This document shows, piece after piece, positions 19,511 to 27,605 of a stretch of 64,000 nt of DNA (positions are counted from its first letter, which is position 1; each line of letters begins with the position of its first letter). The position numbers were made by a program, and so were the translations under genes. The notes beneath the pieces were generated by a model. That model did no database searches. It saw only the letters and a program-made list of their open reading frames with translations, and was not told the DNA's origin. The stretch comes from Acetobacter lambici. Its GTDB lineage: Bacteria; Pseudomonadota; Alphaproteobacteria; Acetobacterales; Acetobacteraceae. Location: positions 186,001 to 250,000 of the forward strand of contig NZ_WOTD01000001.1 in NCBI RefSeq assembly GCF_011516885.1. Reading direction: 5' to 3'.

Positions 19511-20491
19511 TCAGCTCCCCCGGATCAGCCCGGATTGCTCCATAAGATTGCGCGTGGTCGTAATTCCATCCGCCACGGCCAGAGCCGCCGCCAGAGCGCG
19601 CCGACCAGCTACCGCATCCACCACAACAGGTGCGCCATGCACGCAGGAGGCCACAAAAGCCTGATGCTCCGCGAACAGCGAATCATGCTCCTTCCAGCTT
19701 ATGCTCTCACGCTTAAAGCCGCCTGTGCCCGGTAGCGGCAGCCCACGCTCACGCCCGATCATGCTCAGTTCACGTTTGACAAAATCGGCCGACAGATACC
19801 CCTCCTCGGAAAAAAGACGCATCCGCCGCTCGGTCTTGAGCGAAATGCGGCTGGCGGTAATGGTGGCCACACACCCGTTTTCAAACCGCACCCGCGCATT
19901 GGCGATGTCCTCATACTCGGAGCTGACCGCAGCCCCCAATGCATCCACCTGCGCAATCGGGCTATCCACAAGGGCCAGAACCAGATCCAGATCATGGATC
20001 ATAAGGTCCAGAATAACGGAAACATCCGTTCCGCGTGGCTTGTAGGGGGCTATGCGCGTGGCCTCTATATAGAGCGGGCGGGTAATGCGCCTGCTTATGG
20101 CCTCATGCTCGGCGGAGTAGCGCAACAGATGCCCGACCTGGCAGACCAGCCCGCTCTGCCGCGCCAGCGTGACCAGCATGTCCGCCTGTTCCAGCGTTGC
20201 CGCCACCGGCTTTTCCACCAGCACATGCCGCCCCGCCCGCAAAGCCTGCACGGCAAGGTCAAAATGAAACTCCGCCGGGGCCGCCACCACCACCGCATCG
20301 GACTGGGCAAGCAGTGTGTCCACATCCGCCACGACCGGGCACCCTGCCTCGCTCGCAACAAGCCGGGCCCGGGCGGGATCGGGGTCAAACAGACCAGACA
20401 GGCTCTCACCGGGCACATCGCGTATTTTCAGGGCGTGGTACCGCCCAAAATGCCCTGCCCCAATAACCCCTACTCGCAGCGTTATGTTCAT
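19511..20491 (-). CDS. Gfo/Idh/MocA-family NAD(P)-dependent sugar oxidoreductase
   Basis: A 326-residue oxidoreductase with an N-terminal Rossmann fold (VGVIGAGHFGRYHA), the family motif VLVEKPVAATLEQAD and a C-terminal beta-sheet domain with DLMIHDLDLVLALV, which carries the usual catalytic D/H. The sequence looks close to alphaproteobacterial members tied to UDP-GlcNAc 3-oxidation (GnnA-like), which would suit the amino-sugar-rich lipid A of Acetobacter. No lpx or gnnB gene is nearby, so that assignment is only a possibility. Same strand as nrdA, 190 bases upstream of it. Confidence 0.85.
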   Translation of the reverse strand: MNITLRVGVIGAGHFGRYHALKIRDVPGESLSGLFDPDPARARLVASEAGCPVVADVDTLLAQSDAVVVAAPAEFHFDLAVQALRAGRHVLVEKPVAATLEQADMLVTLARQSGLVCQVGHLLRYSAEHEAISRRITRPLYIEATRIAPYKPRGTDVSVILDLMIHDLDLVLALVDSPIAQVDALGAAVSSEYEDIANARVRFENGCVATITASRISLKTERRMRLFSEEGYLSADFVKRELSMIGRERGLPLPGTGGFKRESISWKEHDSLFAEHQAFVASCVHGAPVVVDAVAGRRALAAALAVADGITTTRNLMEQSGLIRGS

Positions 20492-20751
20492 CTGTTACCG
20501 CCCTTGCCTGATCTGGCCAGTTTTTAGTCTCCTCAAGGGGTAGCAGTCTCACCCCCGAATGCAAACAAAGCCCCCGACCCGGGCATGCGGCATCTGCCAT
20601 GCCGGCCCCATTTGGCGTGGAGTGATGCGCCTGAGCCACGCAAAATGAACGAAAAAGCACAGCATTCCACCCATAAGCGCGCGAACGGGTTGCATCTGTT
20701 GGGGTTGAACGGCATGTTCCGGGCAGCAAAACTGCAAGCGATCAGGTGAGA

Positions 20752-22311
20752 ATGTATTACAGCCGCCTCAAACTGGCCTCGGTACTGGGCGTATGCCTTT
20801 TAGGCCTGCTGCTGTGCCTGCCTAACGGCATGCGCAAGCCGCTCCCTTCCATACCATGGCGACAGATCCACCTCGGACTGGATCTGCGGGGCGGTTCCTA
20901 CCTGCTCATGCAGGTTGATCTGCAAAGCCTGACCCATGACAGGTTGCAAACCCTCTCGGAAAACACGCGTGATGCGCTGCTTGACGCACATCTTGGCTAC
21001 CAGAACATTACGGTGGATGCGGCCAAGGCCACCATCTCGTTCATGCCACGCATGGCGTCTGAAACCGATGCGGACATAGCGGCACTGAACGCCCTGCCCC
21101 GCGCGGTGCCGAACGAATTCAGCGTAAGCAGGCGTGAAGACGGCAGCATTGCCCTTGTGCTGGCCCCCGAATCCATTCGCGTCCGTGCGCGTGAAGCCGT
21201 GACCCAGTCTATTGAGATCGTGCGCCGCCGTATTGACGGCACAGGTGCCGTGGACCCCGAAATTACCCGTCAGGGTGATGACCGCATTGTGGTGGAGTTG
21301 CCCGGCATTAGCGACCCGGACCGGATCAAGGCACTTTTGGGCACTACGGCCAAAATGAGCTTCCATCTGGTGGATGCCAACCCGCTGCACGCCACCTACC
21401 CGCCACAGGGTGTAAGCCTGCTCCAGATGGCTGACCCGGCGGAGGGGGGGGCCCTGCCCGTGTTTGACCATGTGGATGTGGATGGCTCGGACCTGACCAA
21501 CGCAGGCGCTGTTATTGACCAGCAGAGCGGCAAATGGGCGGTCAGCTTCTCTTTCGATTCGATAGGCACACACGCCTTTGCCGCCGTCACACAGACCAAT
21601 GTGGGCAAGCGATTCGCCATCGTGCTTGATAACAAGATTATCGAAGCCCCCGTGATCATGAGCCCCATAACCGGTGGCAATGGCCAGATTACCGGCGGGT
21701 TTGACGCCCAGAAGGCCACCGACCTTGCCCTGATGCTCCGCGCGGGCGCGCTGCCCGCCCCCCTGAGCGTTATTGAGCAGCGCTCCATTGGCCCCTCGCT
21801 GGGCGCGGATTCCATCCGCGCGGGCATGATCAGCCTTGGCGTCGGCTTTGTTATGGTCGTGGTCTTTATGGTGCTGTTTTATGGCCGCTTTGGCTGGTAC
21901 GCGGATCTGGCCCTGCTGGCCAATCTGGTGCTCATGGTGGCTATTCTCTCGCTCTTTGAGGCAACCCTGACCCTACCCGGCATGGCGGGCATGCTGCTTA
22001 CACTGGGTATGGCGGTGGACGCCAACATTCTGATCAACGAACGCATACGCGAGGAAATTGCCCGTGGGCGCACCCCACTGGCAGCCATGCAGACAGGGTT
22101 TGAAAAAGCGACCTCCACCATTATCGACAGTAACGCCACGGCCCTGCTGGCCCATGTGATGCTGTTTGTTTTTGGCACAGGTCCGGTCCGTGGGTTTGCG
22201 CTCACCATTACCATTGGCATTGTGACCACCCTGTTCACCACCCTGCTGCTTTCCCGCATGCTCATGGCCCGCTGGTACGCGCGTACGCGCCCAACCAGCC
22301 TGCCTGTTTGA
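20752..22311 (+). CDS. secD: Protein translocase subunit SecD
   Basis: A 519-residue membrane protein that uses the proton gradient to aid Sec export. An N-terminal membrane segment is followed by the conserved HLGLDLRGGSYLLMQ, a large periplasmic P1 region, and the C-terminal five-helix RND-like block with GMAVDANILINERIREE. ATG at 20752 follows AGGTGAG closely; GTG at 20746 is possible. A G8 run at about 21446 lies inside the gene but the frame is intact. secF starts 18 bases after the stop. Confidence 0.96.
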   Translation: MYYSRLKLASVLGVCLLGLLLCLPNGMRKPLPSIPWRQIHLGLDLRGGSYLLMQVDLQSLTHDRLQTLSENTRDALLDAHLGYQNITVDAAKATISFMPRMASETDADIAALNALPRAVPNEFSVSRREDGSIALVLAPESIRVRAREAVTQSIEIVRRRIDGTGAVDPEITRQGDDRIVVELPGISDPDRIKALLGTTAKMSFHLVDANPLHATYPPQGVSLLQMADPAEGGALPVFDHVDVDGSDLTNAGAVIDQQSGKWAVSFSFDSIGTHAFAAVTQTNVGKRFAIVLDNKIIEAPVIMSPITGGNGQITGGFDAQKATDLALMLRAGALPAPLSVIEQRSIGPSLGADSIRAGMISLGVGFVMVVVFMVLFYGRFGWYADLALLANLVLMVAILSLFEATLTLPGMAGMLLTLGMAVDANILINERIREEIARGRTPLAAMQTGFEKATSTIIDSNATALLAHVMLFVFGTGPVRGFALTITIGIVTTLFTTLLLSRMLMARWYARTRPTSLPV

Positions 22312-22329
22312 AGAAACGAGGCGCTACTT

Positions 22330-23277
22330 ATGTTCGGACGTCCTCTTCTGCGTTTTGTCCGCAAGGATACGCACATCAACTTCATGCGCGGCCGCTACAT
22401 GGGGCTGATCGTCTCGGCCGTGCTTTCGATCGCATCACTTGTCCTGTTCTTCCACCCCGGCCTTACGCTGGGGCTGGATTTTCGGGGCGGGATTGTGGTG
22501 GAAGCCCAGACACCCGGCCCGGCGGACTTTGCCAAAATCCGCGCAGCACTGGCAGAACATGGGGTGCAGCACGCCTCCTTCCAGTCCTTTGGCGCAGCGA
22601 ACGATGTTCTGATCCGGCTGGACGCTGGCTCGGAGCAGGATACGCAGGCCATTGTGGACAAGGTGCGCCACACTGTAGCCGAAGCCCTGCCCGGCACGAC
22701 CATCCTGCGGGCCGATGCGGTGGGGGCTTCGGTTTCGGCCGAACTGTTCCGCAACGGCATGCTGGCGCTGGCGCTCAGCCTTGCCATGATTTTAGGCTAC
22801 ATCTGGTTCCGGTTTGAGTGGGAGTTTGCCCTCAGTGCGGTCATCACCCTTGTGCTCGATCTGACCAAGACGGTGGGCTTTCTGGTCCTGACCGGCTTTG
22901 AGTTCGATCTGGTCATGGTAGCCGCCATCCTGACCATTCTGGGCTACTCCACCAACGACAAGGTGGTGGTCTACGACCGTGTGCGCGAGAACCTGCGCAA
23001 GTACCGCACCATGCCGCTCATTGATCTGATCAACCTTTCGATCAACGAGACGCTCAACCGCACGCTGGGCACATCCTCCACAGTCTTTCTGGCATCCCTG
23101 CCACTGGCTCTGTGGGGAGGTGCTACGCTGTCGGGCTTTGCGTGGACCATGCTGTTTGGCATTGTGGTGGGGACGTCTTCCTCCATCTTCATCGCAGCTC
23201 CCCTTCTGCTGTTCATGGGGGAAGGCCGCCTGAAACGGGGCGCCAAAAGTGGCAAGACCGCAACGTCATCAACCTGA
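22330..23277 (+). CDS. secF: Protein translocase subunit SecF
   Basis: A 315-residue partner of SecD in the SecDF(-YajC) complex. It shows the first membrane helix, LTLGLDFRGGIVVEAQ and the conserved ILGYSTNDKVVVYDRVRENL of the C-terminal block. A GAGG lies about nine bases before ATG 22330. It is cotranscribed with secD and ends at a strong bidirectional terminator. Confidence 0.97.
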   Translation: MFGRPLLRFVRKDTHINFMRGRYMGLIVSAVLSIASLVLFFHPGLTLGLDFRGGIVVEAQTPGPADFAKIRAALAEHGVQHASFQSFGAANDVLIRLDAGSEQDTQAIVDKVRHTVAEALPGTTILRADAVGASVSAELFRNGMLALALSLAMILGYIWFRFEWEFALSAVITLVLDLTKTVGFLVLTGFEFDLVMVAAILTILGYSTNDKVVVYDRVRENLRKYRTMPLIDLINLSINETLNRTLGTSSTVFLASLPLALWGGATLSGFAWTMLFGIVVGTSSSIFIAAPLLLFMGEGRLKRGAKSGKTATSST

Positions 23278-23298
23278 TCACACTGGATCAGGGATAAA

Positions 23299-23335
23299 TA
23301 AAAAAACGGAGCAGTCTGACTGCTCCGTTTTTTTA
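23299..23335. terminator. Bidirectional terminator between secF and the lipoprotein gene
   Basis: ACGGAGCAGTC pairs with GACTGCTCCGT, with an A-run on the left and seven T on the right, so it can stop transcription from both sides. Confidence 0.93.
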
Positions 23336-23339
23336 TGCC

Positions 23340-23738
23340 TCAATGCTGGGAGAGTGGAACCGGTGCACCATTGGGCACCACCATCATACTGCCCGAAAAA
23401 ATGGCTGGCTCATCAATAGTAGCCAGAAAATCTTCCACCTTCAGCCCTGCCACCTTGAGCGTATTGCTACCCGGGTGATCACGAAACGCCAGAATGGCCG
23501 CAAGAGCTGCCCGATCTGCCGTAACAATGTGAACAATCTGCGGTAGCGTCAGGCCACCACTCATCAACTGCCCACGCGCCATGCCGTTGGCTATGGCGTA
23601 GCTGTACAGCAACGTGCTGGGGGTCTGCTCCACCTTGAGTTGGTATGGCACGCTCTGGCAGCCCGCCACGCCAACAAGGGCAAGCAGGACGGCAAAGGGG
23701 GACGCTTTACAAAAAAAGCGGAATACAGGGCGCTTCAT
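23340..23738 (-). CDS. Small lipoprotein of unknown function
   Basis: A 132-residue protein with a lipoprotein signal: basic start (MKRPVFRFF), hydrophobic core and lipobox LVGVAGC, after which the mature part begins CQSVPYQL. The rest is mostly helical (GQLMSGGLTLPQIVHIVTAD, then a DRAALAAILAF stretch) and is not a family I recognise. It should be anchored to the inner or outer membrane. ATG at 23738 is chosen since upstream codons in the frame give no signal sequence. Stands alone, converging with secF. Confidence 0.75.
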   Translation of the reverse strand: MKRPVFRFFCKASPFAVLLALVGVAGCQSVPYQLKVEQTPSTLLYSYAIANGMARGQLMSGGLTLPQIVHIVTADRAALAAILAFRDHPGSNTLKVAGLKVEDFLATIDEPAIFSGSMMVVPNGAPVPLSQH

Positions 23739-23825
23739 GTTTGAGAACCTACCCCATATTCCGCCTGCCGAAAATACGGCCACTGGCCCGGCATTAGCCA
23801 AGCCCGTTTTATGCCTGATTACCCT

Positions 23826-24317
23826 TTAGCCCTGCGGCGTTGTCTGGGCATTGTTCCGTGCTGCAAGCTCATCACGAATTTCGGTCAGCAGCACTTCCGT
23901 TTTGGTGGGAGCAGGCGCGGCTGCGGGCTTGGCTTCTTCACGCACATGCAGGCGGGTCAGGGCTTTGACCATCCAGAAAATGGCCATAGCCACGATCAGG
24001 AACTGGATAACCGCATTCACGAACAGGCCAAGGTTAAGTGTAACCGCCCCGGCTTTTTGTGCTGCATCCAGCGTTGCCTCGTGCGGGCCTTTAAGGGTGA
24101 CGAACAGGTTGGAAAAATCAATCCCGCCCACCAGCAGACCAATAATGGGGTTGAACACATCCTTGACCAGACTGTTCACAATTCCCGTAAACGCGGCACC
24201 AATGACCACACCAACGGCCAGATCGACCACGTTGCCACGCATGATAAAGGAGCGGAACTCCCCCACCCAACCCGGTGTGCGGACATGCGCCTTAAGATCA
24301 GTTTTAAGATCAGCCAT
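23826..24317 (-). CDS. mscL: Large-conductance mechanosensitive channel
   Basis: A 163-residue MscL, the emergency valve opened by membrane tension at hypo-osmotic shock. It has FRSFIMRGNVVDLAVGVVIG (amphipathic helix plus TM1 with the pore Gly/Val/Ala pattern), IVNSLVKDVFNPIIG, a short periplasmic loop and TM2 (FVNAVIQFLIVAMAIFWMV). The cytoplasmic tail is longer than in E. coli and Ala/Pro-rich before the final helix. AGGATAA lies eight bases before the ATG. Divergent from rpmE. Confidence 0.96.
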   Translation of the reverse strand: MADLKTDLKAHVRTPGWVGEFRSFIMRGNVVDLAVGVVIGAAFTGIVNSLVKDVFNPIIGLLVGGIDFSNLFVTLKGPHEATLDAAQKAGAVTLNLGLFVNAVIQFLIVAMAIFWMVKALTRLHVREEAKPAAAPAPTKTEVLLTEIRDELAARNNAQTTPQG

Positions 24318-24618
24318 GAATAATTATCCTGTTTGTAGGGTTTTATACAAAGATACTGATCTCTATCCGCCTGACTGGCTGTTTCTCAAGCTTTATTGTT
24401 GGAATATTTAAAAATCTTTGCCACGTATGCCCGTACCCGACCGTTATTCACACGGACTATTCAATGCGTTACCCAGCAACCGGCCGCTTGCCCTGCCCCG
24501 GTCTGATGCAAAAGGTGTGCAATCAACGGTTGATCCTACTGCCGCATACCGTTATATGCACGGCAATTCGGCCCGGTCGGTATCGGGCCTTCGTCTGCTG
24601 TAAAGAAAGACCTGTCCC
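24318..24618. other. Divergent intergenic region mscL / rpmE
   Basis: About 300 bases with promoters presumed for both genes. An A/T-rich stretch near 24395-24420 may hold the mscL or rpmE promoter, but I cannot place clear -35/-10 pairs. A short GGCCCG...CGGGCC hairpin at about 24570-24592 lies in the rpmE leader. A 61-codon frame at 24418-24603 has no ribosome site or recognisable protein features and is not called. Confidence 0.5.
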
Positions 24619-24849
24619 ATGAAGTCCGGCATTCATCCCGAATACCACGAAATCACCGTCATCATGACCGACGGCACGGAATACACCACCCGCTCCTGCT
24701 ACGGCAAAGCCGGTGACACCATCCGTCTGGACATTGACACCAAGTCCCATCCGGCGTGGACCGGCGTTCAGCGCATCATGGACACCGGGGGCCAGGTTGC
24801 CAAGTTCAACAAGCGCTTTGCAGGGATCGGCACCCGTTCCAAGGGCTGA
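24619..24849 (+). CDS. rpmE: 50S ribosomal protein L31 (zinc-free type)
   Basis: A 76-residue bL31. It has the typical opening [12 protein letters not shown], the TDGTEY turn and the ending FNKRFAGI. Only one Cys is present (RSCYGKAG), so the four-Cys zinc site of the C+ form is missing and this is the C-minus form common in alphaproteobacteria. The ribosome site is weak. A stem-loop terminator follows 26 bases after the stop. Confidence 0.96.
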   Translation: MKSGIHPEYHEITVIMTDGTEYTTRSCYGKAGDTIRLDIDTKSHPAWTGVQRIMDTGGQVAKFNKRFAGIGTRSKG

Positions 24850-24875
24850 TTTTTCAGCGTCTTTGTGTGCTTCAG

Positions 24876-24908
24876 GCCCCGCCCTCTTGAAAAAGGAGGC
24901 GGGGCTTT
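24876..24908 (+). terminator. rpmE terminator
   Basis: GCCCCGCC and GGCGGGGC close a long stem with an inner CTCTT/AAGGAG part and a GAAA loop. Only three T follow, but stem strength and position after rpmE support the call. Confidence 0.7.
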
Positions 24909-25024
24909 CCACGTTTGGGGTATGGCTGATGCCCCTTGTGGGGTCGGCCAGACAGACCTGCCACTTCGGGCCGCCTCATGGGGCCTGCTGCACGGCAGAA
25001 CCTTGCTGAACGAGGAGGTTCCAC
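24909..25024 (+). ncRNA. ROSE-type RNA thermometer in the hsp20 leader
   Basis: Just before hsp20 the leader can fold ACCUUGCU (25000-25007) onto AGGAGGU (25013-25019), leaving one G unpaired. This hides the Shine-Dalgarno AGGAGG. The UUGCU element opposite the ribosome site, with a bulged G, is the defining final hairpin of ROSE elements, which melt at heat-shock temperature. Further upstream hairpins (GGGGTAT/ATGCCCC near 24917-24937; CTGC/GCAG near 24987-24998) fit the multi-stem ROSE layout. Confirmation would need a covariance-model search. Confidence 0.7.
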
Positions 25025-25549
25025 ATGACCTATGATTTTGCACCCCTGTTCCGTACCGCCATCGGCTTTGACCGGCTGGCACAGGTAATGGACACCGCAG
25101 CCCGCAACACGGGCACACCAAGCTACCCCCCCTATGACATTGCCAAAACAGGGAGCGACAGCTACGCCCTGACCATGGCCGTGGCAGGCTTTGCCCCCGA
25201 TGATATTGAATTGCTGGTTCAGGACAGCACGCTTGTTGTCTCCGGTCGGGTCAGTGCCCCACAGGATGAGGGCGAAGTGCTGCACCGCGGCATTGCCCGG
25301 CGCGCCTTTGAACGCCGCTTTGCACTGGCCGACCATGTGGAGGTCACAGGGGCGGACATGAATAATGGCCTGCTCCGCATTAGTGTGCGCCAGATTGTGC
25401 CCGAGGCCCTTAAGCCACGCCGTATTCCGGTCAGGGCTGGCCATAATGCCGATATGCCAGCCGAGCCGGGCAGCGCGCCATTTGCTCCAAACCACAACGT
25501 GGCTACAGCCAACACGACCCGTAACCAGCCTGTGCCAGACGCGGCCTGA
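25025..25549 (+). CDS. Small heat-shock protein Hsp20/IbpA family
   Basis: A 174-residue holdase chaperone with an alpha-crystallin domain at about 35-130. YDIAKTGSDSYALTMAVAGF opens it, LVVSGRV sits in its middle and RRAFERRFALADHVEVTGA is the class A signature. GLLRISVRQIVPEALKPRRI is the I-x-I tail. An extra 35-residue Ala/Pro/Asn-rich tail follows. Ribosome site AGGAGG six bases before ATG, buried in a ROSE-like hairpin. Expected to protect cytosolic proteins during heat, and probably acid or ethanol stress. Confidence 0.95.
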   Translation: MTYDFAPLFRTAIGFDRLAQVMDTAARNTGTPSYPPYDIAKTGSDSYALTMAVAGFAPDDIELLVQDSTLVVSGRVSAPQDEGEVLHRGIARRAFERRFALADHVEVTGADMNNGLLRISVRQIVPEALKPRRIPVRAGHNADMPAEPGSAPFAPNHNVATANTTRNQPVPDAA

Positions 25550-25564
25550 ACGCGCCTTACGGGG

Positions 25565-25602
25565 CCAAAAGGGGGTGGAACTCTGGTTCCGCCCCCTTTT
25601 GT
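25565..25602. terminator. Terminator after hsp20
   Basis: AAAAGGGGGTGGAAC pairs with GTTCCGCCCCCTTTT (one mismatch) around a TCTG loop, 17 bases after the hsp20 stop. The A and T ends let it act in both directions. Confidence 0.9.
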
Positions 25603-25754
25603 TGTGTTTTTGCGGCTTGACCTGAACGGGCTGCTCCCTCCATATCGGGGGCATAGATGCGCGTCGGCAGGCACGCAGGCTTCGGAAGAGGTTCCAGGCC
25701 GTCAATTTTACCGGTGCCTGCGTGAGCGCCGCCCGACGACAGGATAGAAGCCAA

Positions 25755-26294
25755 ATGACGACCTTACCCTTGATGCCAAAAGCAACCGCTGTGTGGCTGA
25801 TCGAAAAGACCGCGCTCAGCTTTGAACAGATTGCCGCTTTTTGTGGGATGCACCCGCTGGAAGTGCAGGCCATTGCCGATGGTGAAGTCGCTCAGGGCAT
25901 TGTTGGCTATGACCCCATTGCCAACCACCAGCTTGCACTGGAAGAAATCCGCCGTTGCGAGGCAACCCCCACCGCACGGCTTAAAATTCTGGCGACAAAC
26001 AACCCCGTGCGCCGCCGCTCCAAGGGTGCGCGCTACACACCTGTTGCCAAACGCCATGACCGCCCCGATGGTATTGCCTTCCTGCTGCGCAACTACCCGC
26101 AACTGAGCGAACAGCAGATTGTTAAGCTGCTGGGCACCACCAAGGACACCATTGCTAAAGTGCGTGACAAGCAGCACTGGAACACGCCCAACATCAAACC
26201 GCGTGACCCGGTGACCGTGGGCCTGTGCAGCCAGACGGACCTGAACGCCGCCGTAGCCGACGCCAATGCCCGGCTTGAGCGTGAAGGGGCGTAA
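25755..26294 (+). CDS. trcR: Cell cycle transcriptional regulator TrcR (DUF1013)
   Basis: A 179-residue protein of the DUF1013/TrcR family, found throughout alphaproteobacteria and described in Caulobacter as an RNA-polymerase-associated cell cycle regulator. The order is family-typical: LPLMPKATAVWLIEKTALSF (first helix-turn-helix-like block), GYDPIANHQLALEEIRRCE, RPDGIAFLLRNYPQLSEQQI (second block) and RDKQHWNTPNIKPRDPV. ATG at 25755 has AGGATA nine bases upstream. Single gene followed by a long inverted repeat. Confidence 0.92.
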   Translation: MTTLPLMPKATAVWLIEKTALSFEQIAAFCGMHPLEVQAIADGEVAQGIVGYDPIANHQLALEEIRRCEATPTARLKILATNNPVRRRSKGARYTPVAKRHDRPDGIAFLLRNYPQLSEQQIVKLLGTTKDTIAKVRDKQHWNTPNIKPRDPVTVGLCSQTDLNAAVADANARLEREGA

Positions 26295-26354
26295 ATTCCC
26301 ATGCCCGCACTGGATGCGGGCGATCTTGATTTTTCTGCTGAATAAAATTTTTCC

Positions 26355-26394
26355 GGTTCAGTCTGCCGCGTGTGAATACGCGGCAGACTGAACC
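26355..26394. repeat. Perfect 17-bp inverted repeat downstream of trcR
   Basis: GGTTCAGTCTGCCGCGT is matched exactly by its reverse complement with a 6-base loop. A run of six T begins nine bases later on the plus strand, overlapping the stop of the minus-strand DUF465 gene. It most simply acts as a two-way terminator between trcR and that gene, but the perfect length is striking. Confidence 0.75.
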
Positions 26395-26406
26395 GCGCTG
26401 CGTTTT

Positions 26407-26571
26407 TTAGCCCGCCAGCCGTTCTATTTCTTCCTTGATCCTGAGCTTTTGCAGCTTCAGGCACATCAGAACACGCTCGTCCGGTCTGGGCCTACCCCCT
26501 TCGGATGCAATTTTCTGGTCAATATGGGAATGGCGGTGTTTGAGAGACTCTATCCTTGCTAGGCGCGCCAT
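26407..26571 (-). CDS. DUF465 (YdcH-like) mini-protein
   Basis: A 54-residue protein beginning MARLARIESLKHRHSHID, with the family core LKHRHSHIDQKI and LKLQKLRIKEEIERL. These are the two helices of the DUF465/YdcH family, whose role is unknown. The start has GGAGG six bases upstream (read on the minus strand), which supports a real gene despite the small size. It faces trcR and is divergent from a second DUF465 gene 230 bases away. Confidence 0.85.
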   Translation of the reverse strand: MARLARIESLKHRHSHIDQKIASEGGRPRPDERVLMCLKLQKLRIKEEIERLAG

Positions 26572-26801
26572 GGCTGCCTCCATTCGGTTAGTGACTCTTT
26601 TACGCTAGCGTACAGGCGGCCAAAAATTTCATGCTAATTTCATATTCCACCGCATACCGATATGCGCTGTGCACATGGAACTTTTTCAAGTTTGCGCAAG
26701 CTGGCTCCGCAATGCATGGTTGGTAAAGCGCACCATAAATGCGACAACGGAGTAATCCGATTGAATGCACGAGTCAGATGCACACAGGGAGAACCAGCGC
26801 C

Positions 26802-27008
26802 ATGATGCAAGACCGCGAGTCACTACTGGGGCAACTTCTTGAACTGCGAAGCGAGCATCGTGATCTGGATACGGTCATCAACAGAATGACCGTCGAGACA
26901 ACCTTTATCGACCAGTTGTACCTTCAGCGGCTCAAAAAACGGAAATTACTGCTCAAAGACCGCATAACACGGGTTGAAAGCCAACTGATACCCGACAATA
27001 TTGCCTGA
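26802..27008 (+). CDS. Second DUF465-like mini-protein
   Basis: A 68-residue, strongly charged helical protein (MMQDRESLLGQLLELRSEHR, then LQRLKKRKLLLKDRITRVES). The hydrophobic spacing and the final KKRKLLLKDRI match DUF465/YdcH. GGGAGAA lies about nine bases before ATG 26802; other in-frame ATGs at 26739 and 26778 have no better signal. It is 45 bases before purE and may be in its operon. Function unknown. Confidence 0.8.
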   Translation: MMQDRESLLGQLLELRSEHRDLDTVINRMTVETTFIDQLYLQRLKKRKLLLKDRITRVESQLIPDNIA

Positions 27009-27053
27009 CTTTGCAACAGGACCAGCACTAGCAAGACCGGATACCCTACCCCT

Positions 27054-27605
27054 GTGAACACGACAGCCCCCCAGACCACCACCTCCAACGCAGCAGACAA
27101 CAGCGCGGCAGCCAGCCCCCTCAAGGTTGGCATTATCATGGGGAGCCAGTCCGACTGGGAAACCATGCGCCATGCCGACGCCATTCTGAACGAGCTGGAA
27201 ATCCCGCACGAGACCCGCATTGTATCCGCCCACCGCACACCGGACAGGCTGGCGGACTATGCCCGCACGGCGGCGGAGCGGGGATTGTCTGTTATTATCG
27301 CAGGTGCTGGGGGAGCGGCACACCTGCCAGGCATGTGTGCGGCATGGACCCGCCTGCCCGTGCTGGGCGTACCTGTAGAATCCCGCACGCTCAAAGGCAT
27401 GGACAGCCTTCTCTCCATTGTGCAGATGCCCGGCGGTGTGCCGGTTGGCACGCTGGCCATCGGGTCCGCTGGCGCCAAGAACGCGGCACTGCTGGCGGCC
27501 TCAATTCTGGCTTTGCAGAACCCGGATCTGGCCGCACGGCTTGAGGCATGGCGCGCGGTACAGACTGCATCGGTCGCCGACACACCCGTGACAGAAAACG
27601 AATGA
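27054..27605 (+). CDS. purE: N5-carboxyaminoimidazole ribonucleotide mutase
   Basis: A 183-residue PurE class I for purine synthesis, converting N5-CAIR to [16 protein letters not shown] (phosphate site), [11 protein letters not shown] with the catalytic His, and [11 protein letters not shown] are clear. A non-conserved Thr/Ala-rich N-terminal tail of about 20 residues precedes the domain. The start is GTG. It overlaps purK by four bases (ATGA), showing translational coupling. Confidence 0.96.
   Translation: MNTTAPQTTTSNAADNSAAASPLKVGIIMGSQSDWETMRHADAILNELEIPHETRIVSAHRTPDRLADYARTAAERGLSVIIAGAGGAAHLPGMCAAWTRLPVLGVPVESRTLKGMDSLLSIVQMPGGVPVGTLAIGSAGAKNAALLAASILALQNPDLAARLEAWRAVQTASVADTPVTENE

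Noticed and set aside
21440-21455. G8 run in secD as a frameshift
   Set aside because: The reading frame continues intact through it with normal SecD sequence on both sides.
24418-24603. 61-codon frame before rpmE
   Set aside because: No ribosome site, low-complexity-free but family-less, and it overlaps the expected rpmE leader and promoter.
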